Below are positions 37,747 to 48,088 of a stretch of 64,000 bases of DNA, in pieces; positions within the stretch are counted from its first letter, which is position 1; the number at the start of each line of letters is the position of its first letter. The position numbers and the translations under genes are program-made. A model generated the notes under the pieces. It did not search any database. It worked only from the letters and a program-made list of their open reading frames with translations, and had not been told where the DNA came from. Location: assembly GCF_004298145.1 (NCBI RefSeq), contig NZ_SCRH01000005.1, positions 62,001 through 126,000 on the forward strand. Reading direction: 5' to 3'. Origin of the DNA: Mycobacterium sp. Lineage in GTDB: Bacteria > Actinomycetota > Actinomycetes > Mycobacteriales > Mycobacteriaceae.

Positions 37747-39626
37747 GCCTGGTCGCCGAGCGAGCCAGGGCGTCGTTGACGTCTTTCGGAACCGCGCTGC
37801 TGCCCGAGGAGCACGGCGGCCCGCCCGCGGCCGAGTTGGCGAATCGCGTCGAGCGCTACCTGCGCCAGCTGCCGACCACATCACGTGTGGCCATGCGCGC
37901 CGGGTTGCTCACGCTGGCAGCGGCGAGCTACGTCACCACCGGCCGGTCACTGCCGCGGCTGGGACCCGACCGGCGCGAGCAGGTGCTGCGGCGGGTCGCC
38001 GCGCTGAGCCCGGACGCCGGTGCGGCCGTCGAGGCCATGAAGGCGATCGTGTTGCTTGCCAACGGCGCGGAAAACTATGCGCCGGAACTACTTTCGCATG
38101 CCATGAAGCAGGAGACGGCCCGCCCCGACGCGGTGTTGAATCTCATCTCCTCGGCCGATCACCAATCCGTCGTCACCGCCGACGCGGTGATCGTGGGGTC
38201 GGGTGCCGGCGGCGCGATGGTGGCCCGCAGCCTGGCGCGGGCCGGGCTGGACGTCGTGGTTCTCGAGGAGGGGCGCCGGTGGACGGTCGAGGAATTCCGC
38301 ACCACCCATCCGATCGACCGCTATGCCGGGTTGTACCGCGGCGCCGGGGCCACCGTCGCCCTGGGACGCCCCCCGGTGGTGTTGCCCATCGGCCGGGCGG
38401 TCGGCGGCACCACGGTGGTGAACTCCGGCACCTGCTATCGCCCGCCGCCGGCCGTGCAGCGGCGCTGGCGCGACGACTTCGGGCTAGCGCTGGCCGATCC
38501 CGACCGGCTGGCCGAACACCTCGACGACGTCGAACGCACGCTGCGGGTCGCCCCGGTGCCGCTGGAGGTCATGGGCCACAACGGACGGCTGCTGCTGGAC
38601 GCCGCCGCGGCGCTGGGTTGGGCCGCGGCGCCCATTCCGCGCAATGCGCCGGGCTGCGAAGGCTGTTGCCAGTGCGCGATCGGCTGCCCCCGCAACGCCA
38701 AGTTCGGCGTGCACCTCAACGCGCTGCCCCAGGCGTGCACGGCGGGCGCACGAATCATCTCCCAGGCCCGCGCCGAACGGGTGCTACACCGGCGCGGGCG
38801 CGCGGTGGGTGTGCGGGCCCGCCGGCCCGACGGCACGGCGCTGGACGTCCTGGCCGACACGGTCATCGTGGCGGCCGGCGCCACCGAGACGCCGGGGCTG
38901 TTGCGGCGCAGCGGCTTTGGCACGCACCCGCGGCTCGGCCGCAATCTGGCACTGCATCCGGCGACGATGCTCGCGGGGCGCTTCGAGGACGACGTCGTCG
39001 CCTGGCACGGGGTGCTGCAAAGTGCAGCGGTTCACGAGCTGCACGAATCACACGGGGTGCTCATCGAAGCGACCTCCACCCCGCCCGGGATGGGTTCGAT
39101 GGTGTTTCCGGGCTACGGCGCGGAGCTGCTCGGCTGGCTGGACCGGGCGGAGCGGGTGGCGACCTTCGGCGCCATGGTGGCCGATCGCGGTGCCGGGTCG
39201 GTTTCCACGGTGCGCGGCGAGACGCTGGTGCGCTACAACATCGCCCCCGCCGACGTCGCCAAGCTCGTCGTCGCGATCGAGGCCATGGGCCGGCTGTTGT
39301 TCGCCGCGGGGGCGACCGAGGTGCTCACCGGTTTGCCCGGCGCGAGGACGGTGACGTCGCTGCCCGCCCTGCAGGACGTGTTGCGGCGCAGCGACCCGAG
39401 AGGCTTGCACCTGGCCGCTTTCCATCCGACGGGCACGGCGGCCGCCGGCGCCGACGATCAGCTCTGCCCGGTCGATGGGACCGGGCAGCTGCGCGGTGTG
39501 GACGGGGTGTGGGTCGCCGACGCCTCGATCCTGCCGAGCTGCCCGGAGGTCAATCCGCAGGTGTCGATCATGGCGCTGGCGTTGGGCGTTGCCGACGCGG
39601 TGACCGGCGCCCGATCTACGCGCTAG
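37743..39626 (+). CDS. GMC-type FAD oxidoreductase with Cys cluster
   Basis: A 627-aa flavoprotein. Residues about 1-125 are a helical prefix; the FAD motif VIVGSGAGGAMVARSLARAGL begins near residue 150 and the GMC signature GRAVGGTTVVNSGTCYRPP follows. The motif GCEGCCQCAIGCPRNAK (C-x2-C-C-x-C-x3-C) suggests a metal or Fe-S site, seen in a subset of GMC enzymes. The C-terminal FHPTGTAAAGADD and PEVNPQVSIMALAL hold the catalytic His-Asn pair. It is Rv0492c. Substrate is probably a sterol, isoprenoid or other alcohol. It overlaps the convergent regX3 by 4 bp. Confidence 0.88.
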   Translation: MSLVAERARASLTSFGTALLPEEHGGPPAAELANRVERYLRQLPTTSRVAMRAGLLTLAAASYVTTGRSLPRLGPDRREQVLRRVAALSPDAGAAVEAMKAIVLLANGAENYAPELLSHAMKQETARPDAVLNLISSADHQSVVTADAVIVGSGAGGAMVARSLARAGLDVVVLEEGRRWTVEEFRTTHPIDRYAGLYRGAGATVALGRPPVVLPIGRAVGGTTVVNSGTCYRPPPAVQRRWRDDFGLALADPDRLAEHLDDVERTLRVAPVPLEVMGHNGRLLLDAAAALGWAAAPIPRNAPGCEGCCQCAIGCPRNAKFGVHLNALPQACTAGARIISQARAERVLHRRGRAVGVRARRPDGTALDVLADTVIVAAGATETPGLLRRSGFGTHPRLGRNLALHPATMLAGRFEDDVVAWHGVLQSAAVHELHESHGVLIEATSTPPGMGSMVFPGYGAELLGWLDRAERVATFGAMVADRGAGSVSTVRGETLVRYNIAPADVAKLVVAIEAMGRLLFAAGATEVLTGLPGARTVTSLPALQDVLRRSDPRGLHLAAFHPTGTAAAGADDQLCPVDGTGQLRGVDGVWVADASILPSCPEVNPQVSIMALALGVADAVTGARSTR

Positions 39627-40306
39627 CCTTCGAGCTTGTAGCCCAGGCCCCGCACCGTCACCAGGTGCACCGGGTTGGCCGGGTCGGCTTCGATCTTGGA
39701 CCGCAGACGCTTGACGTGAACGTCGAGCGTCTTGGTGTCGCCGACATAGTCCGCGCCCCACACCCGATCGATCAACTGCCCGCGGGTCAGCACCCGGCCG
39801 CTGTTGCGCATCAGGTACTCAAGCAGGTCGAATTCCTTGAGCGGCAAGGTAATTGCGTCACCGTTGACCGAAACGACGTGGCGCTCGACATCCATCCGGA
39901 CCGGGCCGGACTCGAGCACCCCGTCGCTGATCTCGGAATCGTCGTCCCCGCCACGGCGCAGCACCGCGCGGATCCGGGCGATCAACTCGCGCGCCGAATA
40001 CGGCTTGGTCACATAGTCGTCGGCGCCGAGCTCCAACCCGACGACCTTGTCGATCTCGCTGTCCCGCGCGGTCACCATGATCACCGGCACGCTGGAACGA
40101 GCACGCAACTGCTTGCACACGTCGGTCCCCGACATGCCGGGCAGCATCAGATCGAGCAACACGATGTCCGCGCCGCCACGATCGAACTCGGCCAGCGCGG
40201 CTTGTCCATCGGTCACGACCGTGGCCTCGAAGCCCTCCTTGCGCAACAGGAACGCCAGCGGGTCGGCCAGCGATTCCTCGTCCTCCACGATCAGCACACT
40301 CGTCAT
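39623..40306 (-). CDS. regX3: Response regulator RegX3
   Basis: A 227-aa OmpR/PhoB-type regulator. The receiver has the acidic pocket EDEE near residues 8-11 and phospho-acceptor Asp52 (DIVLLDLMLPGMSG); the C-terminal winged helix contains RNSGRVLTRGQLIDRVWGADY. It controls phosphate-starvation genes with SenX3. The ATG (40304-40306) overlaps the stop of the MIRU mini-ORF; a GTG nine nt upstream is in frame but inside the MIRU. Length is exactly that of M. tuberculosis. Confidence 0.96.
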   Translation of the reverse strand: MTSVLIVEDEESLADPLAFLLRKEGFEATVVTDGQAALAEFDRGGADIVLLDLMLPGMSGTDVCKQLRARSSVPVIMVTARDSEIDKVVGLELGADDYVTKPYSARELIARIRAVLRRGGDDDSEISDGVLESGPVRMDVERHVVSVNGDAITLPLKEFDLLEYLMRNSGRVLTRGQLIDRVWGADYVGDTKTLDVHVKRLRSKIEADPANPVHLVTVRGLGYKLEG

Positions 40307-40359
40307 GCGCGCCACTCCTTCTCATCGCGACGCTCTGCAGCGTCGTTAGCGCGGGTCAT
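40303..40359 (-). repeat. MIRU-type element between senX3 and regX3
   Basis: A 57-bp unit joining the two genes. Its start ATGA overlaps the senX3 TGA and its end TGA overlaps the regX3 ATG, so it is an 18-residue mini-[21 protein letters not shown] bridging both. This is the layout of mycobacterial interspersed repetitive units, first described in this very intergenic space in M. tuberculosis. It is a single copy here. It probably permits translational coupling from senX3 to regX3. Confidence 0.88.
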
Positions 40360-41585
40360 CGACTTAGTTCTTCCTCTCGTTGGGACCGGTTGGGGCGCAC
40401 CTCGCGGTCCTGTGGTTGCTCGGATTCGTCCTCGTCTCGATGGGACGGCATGGCCGCCGGAATGGACAGGGTGAATGTCGATCCGGTTCCCGGCTTGCTC
40501 CACACGCCGATTGTGCCGTTGTGGTTAGCCGCGACGTGCTTGACGATGGCCAGGCCCAGGCCGCTGCCACCGGTGGCGCGTGAGCGAGCCTTGTCGCCCC
40601 GGAAGAACCGCTCGAAAACCCGCTCCTGGTCTTCCAGGGCGATGCCGATCCCGCGATCCGTGACGGCGACCTCGACGTTCTCCCCCCGGCGGCGACGGCT
40701 GATCGACACCGGCGAACCCGGCGGCGAATAGGCGATCGCGTTGGACACCAGGTTGGCCAGCGCGGTAATCAACAGCGTTTCGTCGCCCAGCACCCGCAAA
40801 CCGTTGGGGGCGTCGGTACGGACCTCGATGTTGGCGTTGTCGGCTGCCACCTTGTGTCGCGAAATCGCTTCGCTCACAACCCTGTCGACGTCGACCTCGA
40901 TGACGTTGGGCAGCGGCTCGGCGCCCTGCAACCGGGACAGCTCGATCAGCTCGGCGACCATGTCGCCCAGGCGGTTGGCTTCGACGAGCACCTTCTCGGC
41001 GAACCGCCGCACGGTTTCGGAGTCGTCGGCCGAAGCCAGCAGGGCCTCGGCGAGCAGGGCCATGGCACCCACCGGGGTCTTGAGCTCGTGGCTGACGTTG
41101 GCCACGAAGTCGCGCCTGGTCGCTTCCATCCGCGCGTAGTCCGACTGGTCGTGGGCGAAGACCACGGCGAACCGGCGGTCTTCTTCGCTGAGCAACCGGG
41201 CCTGCCCGTGCACCGATAGCCCGGACCGGCCGCCCGCCCGTTTCGCCGGCTGCAGGTCGAATTCGACGTCGACGCCGGTCAGCGCGTGCTGCGCCGCCTC
41301 CCACGCCTGGTCATCGAGCTGGCGGTCGCGCACCAGGCCCAGCTCCTTGGCCCGGTCGTTGAGGTAGACGACGTCGCGATGGACGTCCACCACCGCCGCG
41401 CCCACCGGCATGAGCGCCACGATGCATTCCAGCATCTGCCCGATGGTGATCCCGGTCCATTCGGTGCTCACCCGCTGGCGGTGCTGCACCGCGCGCGGGG
41501 ACAGCCGGGCCCCGAACGCCACACCTGCGGCCAGTGCCAGCAGGGACAACACCCCGGCCAGCAACAGCGCCGAGAACACAGTCAC
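40356..41585 (-). CDS. senX3: Sensor histidine kinase SenX3
   Basis: A 409-aa kinase: two membrane segments at the N-terminus (about 4-25, then a cytosolic loop), a PAS-like domain (about 45-150) with [18 protein letters not shown], HisKA with His166 in [13 protein letters not shown], and an HATPase domain with [27 protein letters not shown] and [13 protein letters not shown]. It phosphorylates RegX3 in response to phosphate limitation. GTG start. Its stop overlaps the MIRU start. Confidence 0.95.
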   Translation of the reverse strand: MTVFSALLLAGVLSLLALAAGVAFGARLSPRAVQHRQRVSTEWTGITIGQMLECIVALMPVGAAVVDVHRDVVYLNDRAKELGLVRDRQLDDQAWEAAQHALTGVDVEFDLQPAKRAGGRSGLSVHGQARLLSEEDRRFAVVFAHDQSDYARMEATRRDFVANVSHELKTPVGAMALLAEALLASADDSETVRRFAEKVLVEANRLGDMVAELIELSRLQGAEPLPNVIEVDVDRVVSEAISRHKVAADNANIEVRTDAPNGLRVLGDETLLITALANLVSNAIAYSPPGSPVSISRRRRGENVEVAVTDRGIGIALEDQERVFERFFRGDKARSRATGGSGLGLAIVKHVAANHNGTIGVWSKPGTGSTFTLSIPAAMPSHRDEDESEQPQDREVRPNRSQREEELSR

Positions 41586-41680
41586 ATAGCAAATCCTACA
41601 AATCTTCCTGAACGCTGCCCTAGCAGAACGCGGCCAAAATCGGACAAGTCACACCTTGCGTCACAGGTGTTCCGCTCCCG

Positions 41681-41690
41681 TTCACGTGAA
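41681..41690. promoter_or_regulatory. Palindrome TTCACGTGAA upstream of senX3
   Basis: A perfect 10-bp palindrome 96 bp before the senX3 start in the 156-bp gap after gpmA. TTCAC half-sites resemble the TTCAC core of PhoB-family boxes, so RegX3 autoregulation is possible, but PhoB boxes are direct rather than inverted repeats. Confidence 0.3.
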
Positions 41691-41741
41691 GTTTGGCTAG
41701 TGGGAGGCTTTCGCGCACCAAATCGTGCCGGCGCGCGAACA

Positions 41742-42491
41742 TCACCCGCGCCCCTGGCCGGCGACCGCGGCGGCACCGGCGGCGGCCGCTTCGGGGTCGA
41801 GATAGGTGCCGCCGGGCACCACCGGCCGCAGGTCGGCGTCCAGTTCGTAGCGCAGCGGGACGCCGGTCGGGATATTCAGTCCCACGATGTCGTCGTCGGA
41901 CATCCGGTCGAGGTGCTTGACCAGGGCCCGCAGCGAGTTGCCGTGCGCGACGATCAGCACCGTCTTGCCGGCGCGCAGGTCTGGAACGATGACGTCGGTG
42001 AAATACGGCAGGAAGCGGACGACGACGTCGGCGAGGCACTCGGTCAGCGGCCCGCCGCCGATGTCGGCGTACCGCGGATCGGCGTCCTGGCTGTAGGTGC
42101 TGCCCTTCTCGATCGGCGGGGGCGGCGTGTCGTAGCTGCGTCGCCAGGCCATGAACTGCTCGTCGCCGTAGCGCGCCTTGGTCTCGGCCTTGTCCAGGCC
42201 CTGCAGCGCCCCGTAATGACGTTCGTTGAGCCGCCAGGTGCGCCGCACCGGAATCCAGAGCCGGTCCGCGGCGTCCAGCGCCAGGTGCGCGGTGGAGATG
42301 GCCCGGCGCAGCAGCGACGTGTACAGGACGTCGGGCAACAAATTGTGTTCGGCCAGCAGCTCGCCGCTGCGCACCGCCTCGGCGCGGCCCTTGTCGGTCA
42401 GCCCGATATCCACCCAGCCGGTAAACAGATTCAGCGAGTTCCATTCGCTTTCGCCGTGGCGAAGCAGCACCAGCGTGGCAGAGTCACCCAT
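41742..42491 (-). CDS. gpmA: 2,3-bisphosphoglycerate-dependent phosphoglycerate mutase
   Basis: A 249-aa glycolytic enzyme interconverting 3- and 2-phosphoglycerate. The phospho-His is in [12 protein letters not shown] and the second His in [16 protein letters not shown]; the [16 protein letters not shown] loop is specific to the dPGM type. ATG at 42491 is used (in-frame GTG-like upstream additions are not conserved). Conserved neighbour of senX3 (Rv0489). Ala/Gly-rich C-terminal tail. Confidence 0.95.
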   Translation of the reverse strand: MGDSATLVLLRHGESEWNSLNLFTGWVDIGLTDKGRAEAVRSGELLAEHNLLPDVLYTSLLRRAISTAHLALDAADRLWIPVRRTWRLNERHYGALQGLDKAETKARYGDEQFMAWRRSYDTPPPPIEKGSTYSQDADPRYADIGGGPLTECLADVVVRFLPYFTDVIVPDLRAGKTVLIVAHGNSLRALVKHLDRMSDDDIVGLNIPTGVPLRYELDADLRPVVPGGTYLDPEAAAAGAAAVAGQGRG

Positions 42492-42542
42492 GCCGGTCAG
42501 TCTCTCACGCACTCGTCGAGTCGCGCCGAGCGTGACCGCGGG

Positions 42543-43106
42543 CTAATCGTCATCGTCGTCGTCAATCAGATGGGCGAAGGCCTGCAGGTTCTTCAGCGAC
42601 TCACCGCGCGACACCCGCCACTCCCACTCTTTCTGAATCGACGAGCGAAAACCCAACTCCAGCAACGTATTAAAGTCCGAGTCCACCGTTTCGAGCACCT
42701 GCCCGAGCACCCGGTCGATCTCGTCGGCGTCGACCGACGGCAGCGACATGCGACCCACCAGGTAGATGTCGCCGACGTTGTCCAGCGTGTAGGCCACGCC
42801 GTAGAGGCGGCGATTGCGCTTGAGCAGGAACCGGTAGACACCACGGTGGTTCTCGTCCGGCTTGCGGCACACGAACGCCTCGACGCGCACCGAATGCTCA
42901 CCGATGCTCAAGATGGTGTTGGTCTTGAGCTTGCGCTCGCCCGGCAGTTCCACCACCAAACCGGACAGACCGCCATGTGCGCCATCCTGTTTCGAATAGT
43001 TCAGCCCGCTGGCCTGCAGGGCGTCCTCGATCACCCGCGTCACCGCGGAAGTCGTGCGCCGCTCCTCAGCATCGCTTCGCTCTGCATCGTCACCGGCGGA
43101 AGTCAT
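42543..43106 (-). CDS. YbjN-family protein with MIRU-like N-terminus
   Basis: A 187-aa protein. Residues about 20-175 are a YbjN/type III secretion chaperone-like fold ([13 protein letters not shown] to [21 protein letters not shown]), ending in six Asp. It is Rv0487. The first 18 residues [18 protein letters not shown] align with the MIRU mini-ORF at 40303-40359. The ATG overlaps the mshA stop (ATGA). Function is unknown. Confidence 0.85.
   Translation of the reverse strand: MTSAGDDAERSDAEERRTTSAVTRVIEDALQASGLNYSKQDGAHGGLSGLVVELPGERKLKTNTILSIGEHSVRVEAFVCRKPDENHRGVYRFLLKRNRRLYGVAYTLDNVGDIYLVGRMSLPSVDADEIDRVLGQVLETVDSDFNTLLELGFRSSIQKEWEWRVSRGESLKNLQAFAHLIDDDDDD
43053..43106 (-). repeat. MIRU-like sequence captured as a protein N-terminus
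   Basis: The 54 bp coding for residues 1-18 of the YbjN protein. It matches the 57-bp MIRU at 40303 at protein level (MT-A-D-AERxDxxExR shared) and in nucleotide blocks such as GATGCAGAGCG and GAGGAG. As in the true MIRU, it begins at an ATGA overlap with the upstream gene, but it has no stop codon and reads into the next gene. Confidence 0.65.
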
Positions 43107-44377
43107 GCGCCCACCTCACGACGCTCGGCGGTGTAATCGCGGATCGCGCGGCGATAGCTGGCCAGCAGCGCATCGGTGGTGTGATCCCAGGAGAAGGTGG
43201 CCGCGTGGGCGGCGGCCGCGCGGCCCATCTCCTCGGCCCGCGGCGCGGACCGGCGCAGCAGGCCGTCCAGGGCGGCCGCCCACCGATCGACGTCGTGCCC
43301 GGCGACCAGCGTCCCGGTGGCGCCGTCGCGCACGGCCACCGGCAGCCCGCCGACCGCGGCCGCCGCCACCGGGGTGCCGCAGGCCTGCGCCTCGAGGGCG
43401 ACCAGGCCGAACGACTCCGAATAGCTCGGCACCGCAACCACATCCGCGGCCTGGAACAACGTGGCCAGATTCGGACGGATCTGGGGGGGCAGAAAGGTCA
43501 CGCGCGCGGTGATGCCGAGTTCGTCGGCCAGCAGGGCCAATCCGTCCGGAGAAGCCAGGCCGCTGCCGGAGGGCCCGCCCGCCACGACGATGCGCACCCC
43601 CGGCAATTTCGCGGCGGCACGCAACACGATGTCGGGTGCCTTCAGCGGCTGGATCCGGCCGACGAACGCCACGATGTCTTCGTCGAGCGGCAGGTCCAGC
43701 ACGGCCCGGGCGGCCCGGCGGTCGCCGGGGCGGAATACGTCGAGGTCCACTCCGGGGTGGACGACGTCGATCCTCGCCGGGTCGGCGTGGTGAATCGAGA
43801 TCAGCTGCTTGGCCTCGTCGTCGGTGTTGACGATCAGGCGATCCGCCTCGTCGACAACTTGCTGCTCCCCCACCGTGCGCAGCGGCGGCTCGGGCGAGTC
43901 TCCCTCGGCCAGGGCCGCATTCTTGACCGCGGCGAGGGTGTGCGCGGTGTGCACCAGCGGCACCGCCCAGCGATCGCGCGCCAGCCAGCCAACCTGCCCG
44001 GACAGCCAATAATGCGAGTGCACGATGTCGTAGTAGCCCGGCTCATGCGATGCCTCGGCGCGCAACACCCCGGCCGCGAAGGCGCACAGCTGGGTGGGCA
44101 GATCGTATTTGTCCAGCCCTTCGAACGGCCCCGCCACCACGTTACGGACCAGCACCCCGGGCGCCACTCGCGCGACCGGCGGGTCGGCGGACGCGGTCGC
44201 CCGCGTGAAGATCTCCACCTCGATGCCCCGCCGCGCCAGGTGCAGCGCGGTCTGCAGCACGTAGACGTTCATGCCGCCCGCGTCGCCGGTGCCGGGCTGG
44301 GCCAGCGGGGAGGTGTGGACCGCCAACACTGCGACCCGGCGCGGTTCATTCAGCCGGAAAACGTCATCGTGCCGCAC
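43103..44377 (-). CDS. mshA: D-inositol-3-phosphate glycosyltransferase
   Basis: A 424-aa GT4 enzyme that joins GlcNAc to 1L-myo-inositol-1-phosphate, the first step of mycothiol synthesis. Conserved blocks are [22 protein letters not shown], the donor-site [15 protein letters not shown] and E-X7-E region [24 protein letters not shown] at 44377 gives VRHDDVF, matching the known N-terminus; a GTG 63 bp upstream is possible. The C-terminus is shorter than the 480-aa M. tuberculosis protein, ending RREVGA. Confidence 0.93.
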   Translation of the reverse strand: MRHDDVFRLNEPRRVAVLAVHTSPLAQPGTGDAGGMNVYVLQTALHLARRGIEVEIFTRATASADPPVARVAPGVLVRNVVAGPFEGLDKYDLPTQLCAFAAGVLRAEASHEPGYYDIVHSHYWLSGQVGWLARDRWAVPLVHTAHTLAAVKNAALAEGDSPEPPLRTVGEQQVVDEADRLIVNTDDEAKQLISIHHADPARIDVVHPGVDLDVFRPGDRRAARAVLDLPLDEDIVAFVGRIQPLKAPDIVLRAAAKLPGVRIVVAGGPSGSGLASPDGLALLADELGITARVTFLPPQIRPNLATLFQAADVVAVPSYSESFGLVALEAQACGTPVAAAAVGGLPVAVRDGATGTLVAGHDVDRWAAALDGLLRRSAPRAEEMGRAAAAHAATFSWDHTTDALLASYRRAIRDYTAERREVGA

Positions 44378-44436
44378 TCTGTCATCTTTACAGGACGGTT
44401 CACCGCCCCGCGCAAGCGTGGAGGACACGAGTCGTG

Positions 44437-45771
44437 TCAGGCTGACGGCTCGTCCCGGGCGACATCGTGGACCCGGGCGTCCAGCGCCCCGGCCCGCCGC
44501 ATCGCGCCCAGCGGGTCGGCATACAGCGCGGCCAGCGACACGGTCCCCGCGCCGGCCTCCTGGACCCGGTTGCCGAAGGCGGTGAGGCGGATGTCGCGTG
44601 GCCCCAGCACCGAGCGGGCGGCGAACGCCGCCTGGACCTGCTCCATCGCCTCGGGGTATTCGGTGAAAGCCTGGCCGCCGACCACCAGTTCGTCGGGGTT
44701 GAGCATGTCGCGCAGCAACGCCACCGCCGCACCGAGCACCCGGCCCCGCTCGGCGAGCAGACCCTTGGCCTCCTGGTTGCCTGCTCGCGCCACCCGCAAC
44801 AGGTCGGCGATCCCGGTGGCGGGCCCGTTGACACGGTCTGCGGGGGCGAACGGCAGGATGCGCTGCTGGCGGGCGACGCCCACCACGGCTTCGTCGCTGA
44901 CGGTGGATTCCAGCTGTCCGGTGCCGCCGAGCAGCTCGGAGTGGGCGGGCAGGCTCGCGATCGTGCCCGGGCCGCTGGACGGGCAGTGCACCCGCCCGCC
45001 GATCACCAGCGCGTAGCCCACGGTCTCGCGGGCGTAGACGTACAGACTGGTCGGCGAGCTGGGCAGGAATCGCCGCATGCCCAGCAGCAGCTCGGCGCCG
45101 GCCATGGCGTCCACGTGCGAGGCCACCGAGACCGGCAGGCCCAGCGCGTCGGCCAGCACCTGTCCGACCGGCGCCTGCCGCCAGCCCAGCCGCGGGTGGT
45201 CCACCTGGCCGGTGGCGCCGTCGACGATGCCACCGATGGCAACCCCGACCCACAGCGGCCGCCGCCGATGCCAACGCCGCAGGTAGCGCCGGGCGCTGTC
45301 GGCCAGCGCCGCGAGCGCGGGCCCGGCCGGGTTGCGCGGCGTCGGGGTCTCGACGGTGTCGAGGGTGCGCCCGAACAGGTCGGTGGCCACGATGCTGGTG
45401 GTGCGCGCACCGATGTGGATGCCCAGCGTCACGAACGGCTCGTGGTTGACCTCCACCGGCACGCGCGGGCGGCCGATCGCGCCGGAGACGGCCAGATCGG
45501 CGCGCTCCCGCAGCAGGCCGGCCTCCAGCAGGGCGATGACCTGACGATTGACCGTCGCGATGCTCAGCGAGGTGACGCCGGCGATGACGTCACGGCCGAC
45601 GGGTCCGCGCAACCGGACGGCCCGGAAGACCGAGGCCGCCGCGGAGTCGGGGATCTGCAACGCCGGCGGCACGATCTGCCGGCGCACCGGGCGGTGACCC
45701 TTTTGACCGGGCGAATAGCCGGCGACGCGACTGGGCGAAAGATGGGTATGGCTGAGGGTATTGCTGCGCAC
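44437..45771 (-). CDS. ROK-family transcriptional regulator, kinase motifs lost
   Basis: A 444-aa NagC/XylR-type regulator, Rv0485. Residues about 55-120 hold a winged HTH ([29 protein letters not shown]). The ROK domain follows, but its ATP loop reads [15 protein letters not shown] instead of DxGxT, and the zinc CXCGXXGC motif is absent (region [15 protein letters not shown]). It therefore probably binds a sugar or other ligand without phosphorylating it. GTG start with AAAGGA. Divergent from the SDR gene at 45950; upstream of mshA on the same strand, which it may regulate. Confidence 0.85.
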   Translation of the reverse strand: MRSNTLSHTHLSPSRVAGYSPGQKGHRPVRRQIVPPALQIPDSAAASVFRAVRLRGPVGRDVIAGVTSLSIATVNRQVIALLEAGLLRERADLAVSGAIGRPRVPVEVNHEPFVTLGIHIGARTTSIVATDLFGRTLDTVETPTPRNPAGPALAALADSARRYLRRWHRRRPLWVGVAIGGIVDGATGQVDHPRLGWRQAPVGQVLADALGLPVSVASHVDAMAGAELLLGMRRFLPSSPTSLYVYARETVGYALVIGGRVHCPSSGPGTIASLPAHSELLGGTGQLESTVSDEAVVGVARQQRILPFAPADRVNGPATGIADLLRVARAGNQEAKGLLAERGRVLGAAVALLRDMLNPDELVVGGQAFTEYPEAMEQVQAAFAARSVLGPRDIRLTAFGNRVQEAGAGTVSLAALYADPLGAMRRAGALDARVHDVARDEPSA

Positions 45772-45949
45772 GAGCGTCCTTTGTCCGATTTTCGCTGGCC
45801 GGCTTGGCCACACCTGGTATGGGGTCAGGGGCGGCAAAGTGCGCGGCAACGACACGCACCCGCCGCGCACAGACACGCGGCGGTGGTGATGTTGGACAGG
45901 GCGCTATGAAGCACACGGAAAATTTAGCACGTTCACTAAGGTTGTTTCG

Positions 45950-46699
45950 ATGGTTAAAACTGGCAGGAATGAACGCGTCGCGGTGATCACGGGGGCCAGC
46001 TCGGGAATCGGCGCGGCAACCGCCCGGACCCTGGCTGCACAGGGGTTTCACGTCGTCGCGGTGGCGCGCAGGGCGGACCGGATCCACGCCCTGGCCGATG
46101 AGATCGGCGGTACCGCCATTGTGGCCGACGTCACAGACGGCGCCGCCGTCGACGCGCTGGCGGGCAAGTTGAGCCGCGTCGACGTGTTGGTCAACAACGC
46201 CGGCGGCGCCCGGGGACTGGAGCCCGTCACCGATTCCGACCTCGAGCACTGGCGGTGGATGTGGGAGACCAACGTGATCGGCACGCTGCGGGTCACCCGC
46301 GCGTTACTGCCCAAGCTGGTCGATTCCGGCGACGGGCTGATCGTCACTGTCACTTCCGTTGCGGCGCTTGAGGTTTACGACGGTGGTGCCGGCTATACGG
46401 CGGCGAAACACGGCCAGGGGGCGCTGCACCGCACGCTGCGCGGCGAGCTATTGGGCAAGCCGGTACGGCTGACCGAGATCGCCCCGGGGGCCGTCGAGAC
46501 GGAATTCTCGCTGGTGCGCTTCGACGGCGACCAGCAACGCGCGGACGCCGTCTACACCGGCATCACCCCGTTGGTGGCGGCCGATGTGGCCGAGGTGATC
46601 GGATTCGTCGCGTCGCGGCCGGCCCACGTCGATTTGGACCTGATCGTGATGAAGCCGCGCGACCAGGCCTCGGCCAGCCGATTTAACCGCCGGGGGTAG
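45950..46699 (+). CDS. Short-chain dehydrogenase/reductase
   Basis: A 249-aa classical SDR with cofactor motif [21 protein letters not shown] ([10 protein letters not shown]), catalytic Ser in [14 protein letters not shown] and YTAAKHGQ (YxxxK, Tyr-Lys). It resembles serine/3-hydroxy acid dehydrogenases of the YdfG type, with the loop [15 protein letters not shown]. Rv0484c equivalent. It is convergent with lprQ, overlapping by 17 bp, and divergent from the ROK regulator (178 bp apart), so it may be a target of that regulator. Confidence 0.88.
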   Translation: MVKTGRNERVAVITGASSGIGAATARTLAAQGFHVVAVARRADRIHALADEIGGTAIVADVTDGAAVDALAGKLSRVDVLVNNAGGARGLEPVTDSDLEHWRWMWETNVIGTLRVTRALLPKLVDSGDGLIVTVTSVAALEVYDGGAGYTAAKHGQGALHRTLRGELLGKPVRLTEIAPGAVETEFSLVRFDGDQQRADAVYTGITPLVAADVAEVIGFVASRPAHVDLDLIVMKPRDQASASRFNRRG

Positions 46700-48008
46700 C
46701 CGGACCCGTGGTGGCCCGCGTCGTCGTGGTCGGCGTGCCCGACAGGGTCGGCGCGTTGGACGGCGTGACCGGCGCGGTGACCGGGATCTGCGTTGACGGC
46801 GGACGCGCGGTGGGCGGCGGCAAGGCCGACATCGCCAGCCAGGTGTCCCAGTCCACGGCCCAGTCCCAGATGTCGCCGTCGGAGTAGGACAACTGGATCG
46901 AACTCCCGGTCACTTCGACCGGGTCGCCGTAGATCGCCGACTCGAAGTACTGCTCGGCGTCGCTCGTCGACAGGTTGATGCAGCCGTTGGTGACGTTGGT
47001 GTTGCCCTGGGCGCCGGAGCTCGCCGGGTTGGCGTGGATGAACTCGCCGTTGTTGGAGATCCGCACCGCCCAGCGCTCGTGGATGTGGTTGTAGCCGGCG
47101 GCCGGGTTGGACATGTAGAAGTCGGCGTACTTCTCGCTGACGACGTGGACGCCGTTGCGGGTGACGTTGCGCGCCTTGTCGGCTTCGCCGTAGCTGCACG
47201 GGAAGTCCATGATGACGCCCTCGTCCCGGAGCACCTGGATGCGGTGCGACGAGACTTCGGCCCGCACCACCTGCCGGCGGCCGATCTGGATGTTCAGCGA
47301 GATGTCCTCGGCGCCGTAGGCGCTGTCGCCGAACGGCAGGCCGTAGAGCTTGGCGTCGACGCTGACCGTGGTGCCCGCCGGGTAGTACTCGCGGGTGCGC
47401 CAGTGCGCGCGGGCGCCGGCCGCCTCGTCGGGCAACCACGCCCAGCTGCCCTCGACGGGCGGATTCGTGGTGACGGTGAGCGCCTTTTCGACGGCGGCCT
47501 TGTCGCTGATCGGCGCGTCGAACTGGATGATGATCGGCGCCGCGACCCCGACGGTCTGGCCGTCGCCCAGCTGGAACGCCCCACCGATCTTCTTGCTGGG
47601 CGACACCGTGGTGAACTTGCCCGCGATGGGGACCGCCTTGCCGTCGTGCCCGACGGCCGAGCCGCTCCACGTGTAGGTCATGTCGTAGCCCAGCGGTTCG
47701 GAGGTCGTGTAGACGGTCCGGTCCTGGTTGAACGTGCCCGTGACGGCCTTGCCCGACGAATTGGACAGCGCGACGTGCTGCAGCCAGCCGTCGCTCACCT
47801 CGACGCTGACCGCGGCGATCGGCACAACGTGCTGGGTGGTATCGGCGGGCTGGTACTTCAGCTGCAGCGCCGGCTGCTCCTTTTTCTCGGCTTGTTTTGC
47901 GGATGTGCCACCGCATGCGGCCAACACGCTGGGGGCGAGCACGCCGAGCCCAAGGGTCGCCAAAGCCACACGCCGGTTGAACGGCCGCGGGGCATGGGAC
48001 GGGCTCAC
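46683..48008 (-). CDS. lprQ: L,D-transpeptidase lipoprotein (LdtMt5 type)
   Basis: A 441-aa exported enzyme forming 3-3 cross-links in peptidoglycan. A signal with lipobox LAAC (Cys32) anchors it outside the membrane; two Ig-like domains precede the YkuD domain, whose catalytic His325 (EFIHANP) and Cys343 (TNGCINLS) are intact. A Pro/Thr-rich tail follows. Family is LdtMt5 (Rv0483), which has a distinct C-terminal domain. GTG start at 48008 is uncertain: no clear SD, and a longer in-frame extension is possible. Confidence 0.92.
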   Translation of the reverse strand: MSPSHAPRPFNRRVALATLGLGVLAPSVLAACGGTSAKQAEKKEQPALQLKYQPADTTQHVVPIAAVSVEVSDGWLQHVALSNSSGKAVTGTFNQDRTVYTTSEPLGYDMTYTWSGSAVGHDGKAVPIAGKFTTVSPSKKIGGAFQLGDGQTVGVAAPIIIQFDAPISDKAAVEKALTVTTNPPVEGSWAWLPDEAAGARAHWRTREYYPAGTTVSVDAKLYGLPFGDSAYGAEDISLNIQIGRRQVVRAEVSSHRIQVLRDEGVIMDFPCSYGEADKARNVTRNGVHVVSEKYADFYMSNPAAGYNHIHERWAVRISNNGEFIHANPASSGAQGNTNVTNGCINLSTSDAEQYFESAIYGDPVEVTGSSIQLSYSDGDIWDWAVDWDTWLAMSALPPPTARPPSTQIPVTAPVTPSNAPTLSGTPTTTTRATTGPATPGG

Positions 48009-48088
48009 GAAAATCAAAGATACCGGGGAAAATCGGCGGACCCGGCCGCGACAAATGGGGGTCCGGCACGCGTCGGCAATTTTTCCAG

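Noticed and set aside
37743..39626. GMC enzyme as cholesterol oxidase
   Set aside because: Length, N-terminal helical prefix and Cys cluster differ from cholesterol oxidases; only general GMC features match.
41586..41741. RegX3 direct-repeat box upstream of senX3
   Set aside because: No clean TTCAC direct repeats with 11-bp periodicity; only the inverted TTCACGTGAA is seen.
43103..45274. 723-aa frame for mshA
   Set aside because: The upstream part overlaps the ROK regulator in another frame; the conserved MshA N-terminus starts at about 44377.
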